Part shown: one piece after another, positions 34,704 through 44,311 of the stretch
Layout: every line of letters begins with the position of its first letter
How positions within the stretch are numbered: position 1 is the stretch's first letter
Assembly: GCA_965230665.1 (NCBI GenBank)
Contig: CBDDLM010000004.1
Span: 2,790,001-2,854,000, forward strand
DNA: 64,000 nt
Source: JAGNRR01 sp965230665
GTDB taxonomy: Bacteria > Bacteroidota > Bacteroidia > Chitinophagales > Chitinophagaceae
Reading direction: 5' to 3'
Program-made: the position numbers and the translations under genes
Notes under the pieces: generated by a model
What the model saw: only the letters and a program-made list of their open reading frames with translations
Databases searched by the model: none
What the model was told of the DNA's origin: nothing

Positions 34704-36776
34704 TTAGTCCTTTAGTTTCACCATGGTTAAGATGGTAGCAACCCCAACTAAAGGATCTTCGCTATCATCATACATTTCCACCATCCATTTTACAATTCCT
34801 TTATTAATACGGTTCTTAGGATCTTCATCCTCCGGTTTTGCCTCCGTTGGAATTTTTTCTTTACAGGTAAATTTAATATGCACTTTAGCGCCGGGGTAAA
34901 CAGGTTTTGTGAAACGCAGTTCATCAATACCATAGTTTAATAGTACTGGATTCTTTTCGATGGGATCTACAAATAAACCAGCGGCAGCGCTCATAATAAA
35001 GTAGCCATGTGCTACTTGTTCATCAAACATGGTATCCTCGAAATTCGTATCACGTTTATGTGCGTAGAAGTGGTCGCCACTTAATTCTGCAAATGCATCG
35101 ATATCCTCAGCAGTTATCAAGCGCTCCTTTGATATTAGCTGATCACCTACCGTAAGCTCTTCATAGAACTTGGTAAAGGGATGTTCAGCGGTAATGTTTC
35201 CTTTGGCACCCATTTGATATTGGTTACTAATCTCCATAATCGTAGTAGGAGAGCCTTGTATAGCAGTACGGTCCATATAGTGAGCTACGCCGCGTACACC
35301 TCCCATTTCTTCTCCACCGCCAGCACGTCCTGGACCTCCATGTGTTAATAAAGGCATTGGAGAACCATGTCCTGTACTTTCTTTAGCGCAGTCCTTATTT
35401 AAGATAAGTATTCGCCCGTGTGTACTAGCACTGCCCATCAAGAAGTCTTTTGCAATTGTGTTATTTGCTGTAACGATACTACCAACCAAAGAACCTTTGC
35501 CCAACTTAGCCAGTGCAATGGCATCCTCTAAATCATTGTAGGGCATAATTGTAGAAATTGGTCCGAATGCCTCTACGTTATGACATGCCAGTTTCTCATA
35601 GGGGGCGTCATTAAAGAAAATCATAGGTTTTAAGAAAGCCCCTTTTTCTACATCTCCATCTAAAACATCAAAATGCTCATTTGCATTTCCGATAATAAGA
35701 TCGTTCTCAACTTGTAGTTTTTCTACGGCTTCCAATACATCATTTCGCTGGTCTGTGCCAGCGAGCGGACCCATGCGCACATTTTCATTTGTAGGGTTTC
35801 CTATGATATTTTTTTCAAGTCTTGCACCTAATGCATTTTTGACATTTTCTACTTGTTCCTCTGGTACAATAACTCTACGAATTGCGGTACACTTTTGTCC
35901 TGCCTTTACTGTTATTTCCCTAGCAACTTCTTTAATAAAAATATCAAACTCAGGCATGTCAGGAGTGACATCTTTGCCTAGAACACAGCAGTTCAAAGAG
36001 TCGGCTTCCATCGTAAAGTGGACACCTGTTTCTGCTAGACGAGGTGTTGCTTTTAGCATATGACCAGTAGAAGCACTTCCTGTAAAGGTTACTGTATCTC
36101 CCATTTCTACATGGTCCAGAATACCTCGTGCACTACCGCATACAAGCTGCAGGCTTCCTTCGGGTAGAATTTCTGAAGCTATAATCTCTTTTACCACTGC
36201 TTCCGTAAGGTAGGAGGTAATTGTAGCGGGTTTTACAATTGCAGGAACACCAGCTAAAAGGTTTACAGCGATTTTTTCGAGCATGCCCCAAACGGGAAAG
36301 TTAAATGCATTGATATGAATGGCTACGCCCTCTTTAGGCGTCATAATGTGATGACCAATAAAAGTGCCTTCTTTAGATAAGTTAGCAACCTGACCTTCTA
36401 GAAAAAAGGGTTCATTAGGAAATTGGCGCCGCAAACTGGCATAGGTAAATAGATTCCCAATCCCCCCCTCGATATCAATCCAGGAATCAACTTTGGTGGC
36501 ACCTGTTTGAAAACTAATCGTGTAGAAATCTCGTTTCTTAGCCTGCAGGTGTAAGGCTAGTTTTTTAAGCATAAGACCTCTGTCATGAAACCCCATTTTA
36601 CTTAGCTTCTCTCTGCCCTTAGTGCGACCATAGTGCATCATTGCACCAAAATCTAAACCTTTACTACTGGCTGAGTAGAGCGCTTCTCCTGTAGAAGCAT
36701 TAAACAACGTCTGTCCAGTCCCTTGTCCTTTGACCCACTTACCTTCTGCGTAATTTTCCAATAATTGTATTGCCAT
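34704..36776 (-). CDS. paaZ: Bifunctional ring-opening protein of phenylacetate degradation (aldehyde dehydrogenase + MaoC hydratase)
   Basis: A 690-residue fusion. Residues 1 to about 520 form an aldehyde dehydrogenase with the cofactor-binding FTGSASTGHMLKA, the general-base glutamate in FTMEADSLN and the catalytic cysteine in VKAGQKCTAIRRV. Residues from about 545 form a MaoC-type hotdog hydratase with DIDAFAELSGDHFYAH and HGYFIMSAAAGLFVD, which carries the active-site aspartate and histidine. In PaaZ the hydratase opens oxepin-CoA and the dehydrogenase oxidises the aldehyde formed. No other paa genes are in the window, so the enzyme may also serve general aldehyde oxidation. It is monocistronic here. 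Confidence 0.9.
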   Translation of the reverse strand: MAIQLLENYAEGKWVKGQGTGQTLFNASTGEALYSASSKGLDFGAMMHYGRTKGREKLSKMGFHDRGLMLKKLALHLQAKKRDFYTISFQTGATKVDSWIDIEGGIGNLFTYASLRRQFPNEPFFLEGQVANLSKEGTFIGHHIMTPKEGVAIHINAFNFPVWGMLEKIAVNLLAGVPAIVKPATITSYLTEAVVKEIIASEILPEGSLQLVCGSARGILDHVEMGDTVTFTGSASTGHMLKATPRLAETGVHFTMEADSLNCCVLGKDVTPDMPEFDIFIKEVAREITVKAGQKCTAIRRVIVPEEQVENVKNALGARLEKNIIGNPTNENVRMGPLAGTDQRNDVLEAVEKLQVENDLIIGNANEHFDVLDGDVEKGAFLKPMIFFNDAPYEKLACHNVEAFGPISTIMPYNDLEDAIALAKLGKGSLVGSIVTANNTIAKDFLMGSASTHGRILILNKDCAKESTGHGSPMPLLTHGGPGRAGGGEEMGGVRGVAHYMDRTAIQGSPTTIMEISNQYQMGAKGNITAEHPFTKFYEELTVGDQLISKERLITAEDIDAFAELSGDHFYAHKRDTNFEDTMFDEQVAHGYFIMSAAAGLFVDPIEKNPVLLNYGIDELRFTKPVYPGAKVHIKFTCKEKIPTEAKPEDEDPKNRINKGIVKWMVEMYDDSEDPLVGVATILTMVKLKD

Positions 36777-36960
36777 GTTTGTCCTATCTAAAATTGATTT
36801 CAGCTAAGTTAATCTAATGAAGTTTTTTAATCCTCCTGCTCGTTAAAAAATTTACCAAATATCCATCTCGCTGTTTACATAAAGTAAGAATGATTATGTT
36901 CAAGGATAAGACATATAGAATGACACCTGAGAAAAGTAAATTGACGTATCTTGCGTCTCA

Positions 36961-37848
36961 ATGGAGCGCAGTGATTTTAATGAAATTTTAGAGGGCCATG
37001 CTAAATTGTCTTCCTTTTCCAAGGAGGAATACGATGAGCTTGCTGACAAGTATCCTTATGCTACCTTGTTACAACTGCTTAACATAAGGCGTAAAGGGGA
37101 AACGACAGCTGACAAGAAAAAACTTTTGTTATATGTTGATAATCCGCTGCACCTCTCTGTAGTTACTTCTAAACGATTCACTCAAAACTCAGAAGATATT
37201 AGCTTACAGGGGCAACTTGATAAGAATGAAACATCACAGCCTCTTAGTGAAGAAACTGTTCAGAAAGAGGAAAATCATCCGCTTGAAAAATCAAACTCCT
37301 CGCAAGAAGTCGTTGAAGATGTGTCGGACGGAGCAATGGGTACCAAAGAAACTCTTTTAAATGAACTTGTAGAGGATGAAAAAGATGTGTTGGAGTTGAT
37401 CAACGAGTTGCCTGAAGAAAGTCCTATAAAAAGAGGAGAGGCAAAAACTGGAGCTGTCGAAAAAAATGAAGAAAAATCAGCTGAAGATCCGGGCGACCTT
37501 ATGGTAATGATGAGTTTTACGGATTGGTTGAATCATTTTAAGACTAAAAGTGAACATGAGGCCGAAGAGAAGAAAGGAAAGGATGCTATTCGTTCTGCTT
37601 GGCAGAAGGAAAAACTGGCCGAGGCAATGGATGATGAAGAAGACGTTGTGCCAGACAAAATCTTCGAAAAAGCTATGAAATCAGTGTCCTTCGGGGATGG
37701 TTTAGTAACGGAGCCCCTTGCGGAATTATATGTGCAACAGGGTAAAACCGAGAAAGCCATTGAATTATATAAGAAATTAAGTTTGCTCAATCCTGAAAAA
37801 AGAACTTATTTTGCAAGCCGGATAAAAGATTTACATCTTTTGAAATAA
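36961..37848 (+). CDS. Acidic protein with a C-terminal tetratricopeptide-like helix pair
   Basis: A 295-residue soluble protein. The N-terminal third is helical (FNEILEGHAKLSSFSKEEYDELADKYPYATLLQLL over residues 6-40). The middle, about residues 70-190, is glutamate-rich and low in complexity. The C-terminus has VTEPLAELYVQQGKTEKAIELYKKLSLLNPEK, a single TPR-like helix pair at about 250-282, then a short helix. Proteins of this sort precede secG in several Bacteroidota, but the function is not known to me. A TATCTTGC element, one base short of consensus, lies 7 bases before the ATG. secG follows after 7 bases. Confidence 0.75.
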   Translation: MERSDFNEILEGHAKLSSFSKEEYDELADKYPYATLLQLLNIRRKGETTADKKKLLLYVDNPLHLSVVTSKRFTQNSEDISLQGQLDKNETSQPLSEETVQKEENHPLEKSNSSQEVVEDVSDGAMGTKETLLNELVEDEKDVLELINELPEESPIKRGEAKTGAVEKNEEKSAEDPGDLMVMMSFTDWLNHFKTKSEHEAEEKKGKDAIRSAWQKEKLAEAMDDEEDVVPDKIFEKAMKSVSFGDGLVTEPLAELYVQQGKTEKAIELYKKLSLLNPEKRTYFASRIKDLHLLK

Positions 37849-37855
37849 AGAAATT

Positions 37856-38257
37856 ATGAGTACGATTTTATTAATATTAATAATACTTATTTGTGTAGTA
37901 TTGTCATTCTTCGTTCTGATTCAAAACCCGAAAGGGGGTGGGATGTCAGGAACTTTTGGTGGTTTTGGGAACTCTGTTATGGGTGCAAAACAAAGTTCAG
38001 ACGCTGTTGAGAAGGGAACCTGGTATGCTATGGGTGCTTTAGCACTTGTCGTATTACTTTCCTTTGTTTTAATGGATAAGCCAACCAATACGAAGGCTGT
38101 AGGAAATGAAGCAGGGGCCCCCTTAAAGGCAACAACTGCTCCAGCACAGGTTCCTGCTGCTACACCGCCGCCTGCAAATAATACTGCACCTCAGGGTGGA
38201 GCTAAAACTCCTACGCCTGTACCAGCGCCAACTGGTGGTGAAAAACCTGCTAAGTAG
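37856..38257 (+). CDS. secG: Protein translocase subunit SecG
   Basis: A 133-residue inner-membrane protein. Two membrane segments (STILLILIILICVVLSFFVLI and WYAMGALALVVLLSFVLM) flank the conserved loop IQNPKGGGMSGTFGG and the SVMGAKQSSDAVEKGT region, as in SecG, which assists the SecYEG channel. The last 45 residues are rich in proline, alanine and lysine (about 88-133), a low-complexity tail common in the group. It follows the TPR gene after 7 bases and is followed after 23 bases by a terminator. Confidence 0.93.
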   Translation: MSTILLILIILICVVLSFFVLIQNPKGGGMSGTFGGFGNSVMGAKQSSDAVEKGTWYAMGALALVVLLSFVLMDKPTNTKAVGNEAGAPLKATTAPAQVPAATPPPANNTAPQGGAKTPTPVPAPTGGEKPAK

Positions 38258-38280
38258 ATTTTAACGAATTTAAATGATAC

Positions 38281-38310
38281 AAACCTTCTGCTTAGTCAGA
38301 AGGTTTTTTT
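38281..38310 (+). terminator. Intrinsic terminator after secG
   Basis: AAACCTTCTG (38281-38290) pairs with CAGAAGGTTT (38297-38306) around a six-base loop, with T residues to 38310. The first ATG of the downstream reading frame (38274) lies in front of this stem, so it is an unlikely start. Confidence 0.85.
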
Positions 38311-38333
38311 ATATTACATCTATCAAAAAGAAC

Positions 38334-38852
38334 TTGATTTTAATTTCTTCATACAAATCACCTTATGGTGAGTTGATTCTTGGTTCCCATAAGGGGAAGC
38401 TATGTCTTTGTGACTGGAAGCACCGGAAAAGCAGAACAAGTATAGACAAAAGGTTGTGTTCTTCACTGGAAGCAGTTTATGAAGATGGAAGTACCGACGT
38501 AATCGAAAAGACCAAAAATCAATTGGATGAATACTTTGCTGATGAACGTACTGAGTTTGAAATTCCATTGATGTATGTTGGTAGCACCTTTCAAAAGGAT
38601 GTTTGGAAAGCACTATTAGATATACCTTATGGTAAAACAACGACCTATAAAAAGCTTTCTGTAAAGCTGGGTAATGAGCTAGCCATTAGGGCTATTGCAA
38701 GTGCTAATGGAGCTAATGCGATTTCAATTATAGTACCTTGCCATCGGGTAATAGGAACGAATGGAAAGATGGTTGGATATGCTGGTGGTATTTCTGCAAA
38801 AAGAAAATTGCTGCAACTAGAAGGTGCTCACGCACAACTCACACTTTTTTAA
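38334..38852 (+). CDS. ogt: Methylated-DNA--protein-cysteine methyltransferase
   Basis: A 172-residue DNA-repair protein that transfers an alkyl group from O6-alkylguanine to its own cysteine. The acceptor is C136 in VPCHRVIG. The upstream helix-turn-helix contains FQKDVWKALLDIPYGKTTTYKKLS, and RAIASANGANAISI and NGKMVGYAGGISAKRKLL complete the domain. The start is set at the TTG at 38334, just upstream of the SSYKSPYGELILGSHKG N-terminal strand, because the only upstream ATG (38274) would place the secG terminator inside the gene. Another non-ATG start in 38310-38340 is possible. Confidence 0.85.
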   Translation: MILISSYKSPYGELILGSHKGKLCLCDWKHRKSRTSIDKRLCSSLEAVYEDGSTDVIEKTKNQLDEYFADERTEFEIPLMYVGSTFQKDVWKALLDIPYGKTTTYKKLSVKLGNELAIRAIASANGANAISIIVPCHRVIGTNGKMVGYAGGISAKRKLLQLEGAHAQLTLF

Positions 38853-38927
38853 GAGTTAAGATATTTTGCATAGTTTATTCTTGATAAATTAGTTGTTTTC
38901 AACAATTTAAGGGCTTTTTTTAACTAA

Positions 38928-38966
38928 TTATACACGGATAAACACAGTACTCACATTTTATTCACG
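38928..38966 (+). promoter_or_regulatory. Two DnaA-box-like sequences upstream of smc
   Basis: TTATACACG (38928-38936) and TTATTCACG (38958-38966) each differ by one base from TTATNCACA. They have the same orientation and start 30 bases apart, about three helical turns. They lie in the 193-base AT-rich gap before smc. The role is uncertain and no origin-like cluster is complete. Confidence 0.25.
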
Positions 38967-39045
38967 ATTTTGTTTTTCCGCAGAATATTTACCTTATTTA
39001 ATGCGGTCAAAGCGGTATTTTCACGCTCAAATAGAATAGAAAAAC

Positions 39046-42000
39046 GTGCGACTGAAACAACTTCACATAAAAGGATTTAAGAGTTTTGCGGATAAGACCG
39101 TTGTCAATTTAGATAATCAAATAACTGGGATCGTAGGGCCCAATGGATGTGGTAAGTCCAATATTGTTGATGCCATACGTTGGGTCATTGGAGAACATAA
39201 GATTCGAAATTTAAGATCACAATCATTGGAAGACTTGATATTCAATGGTTCTAAAGCTCGTTCAAGTTCTGGTTTAGCTGAGGTTGCCCTGACTTTTGAA
39301 AATACAAAGAATTTGCTTCCAACGGAATTTAACACGGTAACCATCGGGCGTAAATTTTACAAAAATGGAGATAGTGAGTACAGATTAAATGATGTAAGCT
39401 GTCGTTTGAAGGATATCAACAACCTCTTTATGGATACTGGGGTAAGCTCTGACAGTTATGCAATTATTGAGTTAGGGATGGTTGATGAGATTATCAAGGA
39501 TAAAGATAATAGTCGTCGCAGGATGCTAGAGCAGGCCGCAGGAATTTCAATATATAAAACACGAAAAAAAGAGGCTCAAAACAAATTAAAGGCTACCGAA
39601 CAAGATTTGAATCGTATAGAAGATCTCTTGTTCGAGATTAAAAATAACCTACGGACATTAGAAAATCAGGCCAAGAAGGCTCAACGCTATCTAACTATTA
39701 AAGGAGATTATAAAGAAGCGAGTATTGAATATGCGAAGGCCTCTTTGGAAGATTTTAACTCATCCTATCAAACGTTGAACGTTCAACAAAAAGATGAGCT
39801 AGATAAGATATTATCTCTTGATGGAGCCATTGCGAAAGAGGATGCAGATCTTGAGCAAAGAAAGTTACAGTTGATCGAAAAGGAGAATCAATTGCAGGAG
39901 CTACAAAAGAGATTTAACGAACTGAAAGATGGTATTCGGTCCCGAGAGAGTGACAAAAGCCTTTCATTGCAACGTATTGATCACTTAAGCCAACTTGAAG
40001 AAAGTATAAAGAAAAACGTTGCAGAGGCTAACGTTCAGATTGAAAATTTGAAGCAATCCTTAGAGGATAACGCAAGAAATACTTCAAAACACAGAGAAGG
40101 TTTAGATGAATTTAAGGAAAAAATAGAGGCGGTTCGAAAGCATTTGGAGGAAAAACGTTCGGTATATGATGAGCGTAAGAAAGAGGTAGATGATAGGCAG
40201 GCTGAACATCAACAACTTCAAGTTCAAGGCTTTGATGCGGAAAAGCTTATGGCTATTTCTGAAAGTGAAATTAGCAATTATAGCAGAAGTATTGAGCAAC
40301 TTAAACAAGACAATGCACAAAAGCTTGAGCAGTTAGAAAAGGCTCAGCAGCAGCTGAAGGTAGCCGAAGAGGAATTGATATTAGAAAAAGAGCGGTTACA
40401 AGAGCTGTTGGCCAAAAGAGAACAAGCAGCTAATAATTTGCTTGTTTCACAAGAAAAACTCGAAGACAAGCGTAATGCTTGGATGAATGAGAATAGGAAG
40501 TTAGATGCCAAGAAAAATGAACATCAACTTATTAAAGATTTAGTTGAAAAGTTAGAAGGCTTTCCAGAAAGTATTAAGTATTTAAAAAATAATCAGGAAT
40601 GGGGAATAGAAGCACCTTTACTCTCTGATATCTTTACGGTTGATAATGAATATGCATCTTGTATCGAAAGTTATTTGGATAAATACTTAAATTATTATGT
40701 AGTAGAAAACCGAGGAGCGGCCATTAAAGCTATCGAGTTACTCAAACATCATAAGAAGGGAAAAGTAGGATTCTTTATACTTTCAGAAATTCAAGATGAG
40801 ATTTCTGGAAATACTGATCCGAATGCAGCACTGAATAAAATTCAGTCTGAAGATAAATATCGTAAACTCCTAGACAGTTTATTGGGTAATGTAATTATTA
40901 AAGATGTACTTGTTGATCAACCTACTGGTGATACAATCTACTTGCACAAAAATGGTGAGATGTTTGCTACTCAGCAGGCCTTAGTAGGAGGTTTTAAAGG
41001 TGTTTTTGAGAACAATAAAATTGGTCGAACACAACGTTTAGAAACCTTAACGAATGAGATTACTCTATTGGAAACTACGGCGCAATCCTTAAAAGACGCC
41101 ATGAACGGACTTCAAGAGGAAATTCTTGGTTTTAATGCAGATATGAATGAGGAACAGATTAAAGAGCTCGAAAGAGATATTAATCAAAAGGACATTCAGA
41201 TTGCTCGTTTGCACCAAGGTATAGAGAATTTTAATAAACAATCAGAACAAGCTACAGAACGTATCGCTCAGTTACAGCAGAATATTGCGGATAAGAATGA
41301 AAAAATAGCTTACTCTAAAAGTACTTTTCAGGATGCGAAACAGCAGCTTGATATAGCATTTGATTCATTACAGAATAGTAAACAAAAATTTGAGGTTGCT
41401 GAAGCAGAATATAATAGAACACAAGAAGAGTATAATACACAGAATATTATCCTGACAAAGCAGCAAAGTAAACTAAATGAGTTAGAGCATGAACGAAAGC
41501 TGACGCAACAGCAATTGGAAGATACGGGACGAAAGATTCAGGATTATGTAAAACAAGAAGAGCAGACGAAAGACCAGTTAGCGGAAACGCAAGGTTTACT
41601 GAAGGAAACAGAGCAAAATCTTTATGACTTGCTTCAACAAAAAGAAAAAGAAGAGAAACAGCTTAATGAACAAGATCAAGCTTATTACAATTTCCGAAAC
41701 AAATTGAATGAGTTTGAAAGTACTTTAAACAAGAAGAGACGTCAAAAAGAACAATCAGAAGGTCTGTTAAACTCAATTAAGGATAAGTTGAATGAGATGA
41801 AACTGCAACTAACTTCGATGAAGGAGCGTTTGCACATTGAGTTTAAAGTTGACCTTGATGCAGTTCTTGGAGAGGACCGGACTGGAGATGAGTCATTAGA
41901 AGACTTAACAGAGCGCGTTGAAAAACTAAAGAAACGCATTTCTAATCTCGGCGAGGTAAACCCAATGGCGGTTGAGGCTTTCCAAGAAATGAAATCTCGT

Positions 42001-42567
42001 TATGACTTTATCGAAGAGCAAAGGGCTGATTTGTTACAAGCTAAGGAGAACTTATTGCTTACGATTCAAGAAGTGGAGGATAATGCAAATCAGAAATTCT
42101 TGGATACTTTTCATGCTGTTCGTGAGAATTTTATTGAAGTGTTCAAGGCATTGTTTACGGAGGATGATCAATGTGATATGAAGCTCACCGATCCAGAGGA
42201 CCCAGCTGAAACAGGTATTGAGATTTATGCGCAACCTAAAGGAAAGAATCCTAAAACGATTACGCAACTTTCTGGCGGAGAAAAAACTTTGACCTCTACG
42301 GCCTTTCTATTCGCAATTTATTTGATTAAACCCGCGCCATTCTGTGTATTAGACGAGGTTGATGCTCCGTTGGATGATGCTAATGTTGGCAAGTTTATGA
42401 AAATGATTCGGAAATTTTCAGATAACTCACAGTTTATCATTGTTACGCACAATAAGCAAACCATGAGTCAGGTTGATGTGATATACGGTGTTACCATGCA
42501 GGAAGCTGGGGTTAGTAAACTTGTTCCCGTAGACTTTAGAAGTCTTGAGGATAATATGTTTAACTAG
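39046..42567 (+). CDS. smc: Chromosome segregation protein SMC
   Basis: A 1173-residue condensin ATPase. The Walker A motif GPNGCGKSNIVDAIRWVIGE is at residues 32-51. Two long coiled coils (about 165-500 and 660-1000) flank the hinge near 510-650. The signature LSGGEKTLTSTAFLFAIY and the Walker B CVLDEVDAPLDDANV are in the C-terminal head. The start is a GTG at 39046 that gives MRLKQLHIKGFKSFADKT, the standard SMC N-terminus. No ATG is available upstream. Its kleisin partners ScpA and ScpB are not in the window. Its stop overlaps the convergent hldD stop as CTAG. Confidence 0.96.
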   Translation: MRLKQLHIKGFKSFADKTVVNLDNQITGIVGPNGCGKSNIVDAIRWVIGEHKIRNLRSQSLEDLIFNGSKARSSSGLAEVALTFENTKNLLPTEFNTVTIGRKFYKNGDSEYRLNDVSCRLKDINNLFMDTGVSSDSYAIIELGMVDEIIKDKDNSRRRMLEQAAGISIYKTRKKEAQNKLKATEQDLNRIEDLLFEIKNNLRTLENQAKKAQRYLTIKGDYKEASIEYAKASLEDFNSSYQTLNVQQKDELDKILSLDGAIAKEDADLEQRKLQLIEKENQLQELQKRFNELKDGIRSRESDKSLSLQRIDHLSQLEESIKKNVAEANVQIENLKQSLEDNARNTSKHREGLDEFKEKIEAVRKHLEEKRSVYDERKKEVDDRQAEHQQLQVQGFDAEKLMAISESEISNYSRSIEQLKQDNAQKLEQLEKAQQQLKVAEEELILEKERLQELLAKREQAANNLLVSQEKLEDKRNAWMNENRKLDAKKNEHQLIKDLVEKLEGFPESIKYLKNNQEWGIEAPLLSDIFTVDNEYASCIESYLDKYLNYYVVENRGAAIKAIELLKHHKKGKVGFFILSEIQDEISGNTDPNAALNKIQSEDKYRKLLDSLLGNVIIKDVLVDQPTGDTIYLHKNGEMFATQQALVGGFKGVFENNKIGRTQRLETLTNEITLLETTAQSLKDAMNGLQEEILGFNADMNEEQIKELERDINQKDIQIARLHQGIENFNKQSEQATERIAQLQQNIADKNEKIAYSKSTFQDAKQQLDIAFDSLQNSKQKFEVAEAEYNRTQEEYNTQNIILTKQQSKLNELEHERKLTQQQLEDTGRKIQDYVKQEEQTKDQLAETQGLLKETEQNLYDLLQQKEKEEKQLNEQDQAYYNFRNKLNEFESTLNKKRRQKEQSEGLLNSIKDKLNEMKLQLTSMKERLHIEFKVDLDAVLGEDRTGDESLEDLTERVEKLKKRISNLGEVNPMAVEAFQEMKSRYDFIEEQRADLLQAKENLLLTIQEVEDNANQKFLDTFHAVRENFIEVFKALFTEDDQCDMKLTDPEDPAETGIEIYAQPKGKNPKTITQLSGGEKTLTSTAFLFAIYLIKPAPFCVLDEVDAPLDDANVGKFMKMIRKFSDNSQFIIVTHNKQTMSQVDVIYGVTMQEAGVSKLVPVDFRSLEDNMFN

Positions 42568-43541
42568 AAATACCGACTGTTCATTAAATATTCTTGCACA
42601 TACTCTTGAATACCCTTTTCTAGAGTGTAGAACTTGTAAGGATATCCCTGCTTTATTAATTTGCTCATATCAGCTTCCGTAAAATATTGATATTTATCTC
42701 GAATATCTTCAGGAGTATCGATAAAACGAATGGCTTCCTCTTTGTCCAAACTATTGAAGACTCCCTTTACTAGGTCCAAAAATGTACGAGCCGTTCCGCT
42801 ACCTAGATTATAAATTCCGTTGTCGGCCTTGTGATTCATTAGCCAAAAGATGACCTTCAACACATCTTTAACGTAAACAAAGTCTCTTATTTGTTCTCCA
42901 TCCTTGTAGTTTGGGTTATGAGAACGGAAGAGTTTCATGCCTTCTGTTTCTTTTATCTGATTATAAGCGTGAAATATGACCGATGCCATTCTACCCTTAT
43001 GATATTCATTGGGGCCAAATACATTGAAGAATTTTAACCCATACCAAAAAGGAGGGGTAGCCTTTTGTTGTAGAACATATTGGTCAAACTGTTGTTTAGA
43101 GAGGCCATATGGATTTAGGGGGACAAGTTTGTCAACGGTTTCGTGTGAATCGGAGTAACCATATTCACCTCCACCATACGTAGCGGCACTTGAAGCATAG
43201 ATTAAAGGAACTTTATTTTGGGTACAATAGTCCCAGATAGTTTTTGAATAATCTAAGTTAAGTGTTTTATGAATCTCATAATCCATTTCAGTAGTATCTG
43301 TCCGTGCACCAAGATGAATAATAAGATCTAAGTCCATTTCTTGTAGGCTTTGTATAAATAAAGTTCTGTCCTTTTTGTTATCAGAACTAAACTGACTTGT
43401 ATTGCTTGATTTAACTTCTTTCGAAAAGTCATCTACAAGGATTAAGTTGACATATCCTTCTCTATGCAGGAAACTAGCTAAGCAGCTCCCAATAAATCCA
43501 GCTGCTCCCGTAATTGCAATTGTTTTTTTTCTATCGATCAA
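42564..43541 (-). CDS. hldD: ADP-L-glycero-D-manno-heptose 6-epimerase
   Basis: A 325-residue extended SDR enzyme that inverts C6 of ADP-D-heptose for the LPS inner core. The cofactor motif ITGAAGFIGSCLASFL is at residues 10-25. ARTDTTEMDY is the HldD-specific loop, YASSAATYGGGEYGYSD holds the catalytic serine, NPYGLSKQQFDQY gives the tyrosine and lysine, and FFNVFGPNEYHKGRMASVIFHAY (split over two motifs) follows. It begins one base after the LytTR regulator stop, so it probably shares the message of the sensor kinase. Its presence implies a heptose-containing core. Confidence 0.93.
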   Translation of the reverse strand: MIDRKKTIAITGAAGFIGSCLASFLHREGYVNLILVDDFSKEVKSSNTSQFSSDNKKDRTLFIQSLQEMDLDLIIHLGARTDTTEMDYEIHKTLNLDYSKTIWDYCTQNKVPLIYASSAATYGGGEYGYSDSHETVDKLVPLNPYGLSKQQFDQYVLQQKATPPFWYGLKFFNVFGPNEYHKGRMASVIFHAYNQIKETEGMKLFRSHNPNYKDGEQIRDFVYVKDVLKVIFWLMNHKADNGIYNLGSGTARTFLDLVKGVFNSLDKEEAIRFIDTPEDIRDKYQYFTEADMSKLIKQGYPYKFYTLEKGIQEYVQEYLMNSRYF

Positions 43542-43542
43542 T

Positions 43543-44304
43543 TTATACTTTTTTAAATAGTTGAAGTACTTCTTCTTTTCGCTGCCTGCTCACAGGAATA
43601 TTAGTTCCGTTTTGCATAATAATATAGCCACCATCCTTTTTGCTAAACTCTTTAATCAAGCTTTTGTTAATTAAATAGGATTGATGGGTTCGGATAAAAC
43701 CTAAGGGAATCAGTTTTTCTTCAAAGTGTTTAATTGTTTTTGAGGCTGTAACTTTCTCTCCATTCGTTAAGAATATCGTTGTATAGTTATCGTGACTTTG
43801 ACAATATCCAATTTCATCAGCCTTGTAAAAAGAAATCTTATCCTGGAATGCAATAGAGATGCGGTCTTCTTCAAAAGATCCGCCTGACTTACTTTTCTGC
43901 ATTTGGATTAAAAACTGCTGCAGTTGATCTTTCATATTGTTTCGCTTGATTTTTCGAAATTTTTCAACAGCTTGTTCCAGCAATTCGTCATCGATTGGTT
44001 TTAATATATAGTCCAAAGCTGACAGTTTAATTGCCTCAATCGCATACTGATCATAGGCAGTAGTGAAAATAACATGAAAATCAGGTTCTTTTATATGAGT
44101 AAGTAATTCTATACCTGTAATAAACGGCATTTGAATATCAAGAAAAACAAGATCCACCTTGTTTGATTGGAGAAAGTCTAACGCCTCTTGTGGGTTTGTG
44201 AATGTGTTGATTACATCAAGGTCGGGATAATCTCGTTTCAAGAGAATGGCCAGGATTTCTACACAGTTATGCTCATCGTCTATGATAACGGCTTTATAGT
44301 TCAT
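43543..44304 (-). CDS. LytTR-family response regulator
   Basis: A 253-residue regulator. The receiver domain (1 to about 120) has the acidic pair DDEHN, the phosphoacceptor D56 in LVFLDIQMPFITGIELL, threonines in VIFTTAYDQYAIEAI and the lysine in YILKPIDDELL. The C-terminal LytTR domain (about 150-253) has GYCQSHDNYTTIFLTNGEKVTASKT and GFIRTHQSYLINKSLIKEF, which bind DNA as beta strands. It lies 7 bases behind the propeller sensor kinase, its obvious partner, and 1 base before hldD. Confidence 0.93.
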   Translation of the reverse strand: MNYKAVIIDDEHNCVEILAILLKRDYPDLDVINTFTNPQEALDFLQSNKVDLVFLDIQMPFITGIELLTHIKEPDFHVIFTTAYDQYAIEAIKLSALDYILKPIDDELLEQAVEKFRKIKRNNMKDQLQQFLIQMQKSKSGGSFEEDRISIAFQDKISFYKADEIGYCQSHDNYTTIFLTNGEKVTASKTIKHFEEKLIPLGFIRTHQSYLINKSLIKEFSKKDGGYIIMQNGTNIPVSRQRKEEVLQLFKKV

Positions 44305-44311
44305 GTGGATA

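Noticed and set aside
38853..39045. Replication origin in the gap before smc
   Set aside because: Only two imperfect DnaA-like boxes occur, dnaA is absent and no repeat cluster or skew change is visible by eye.
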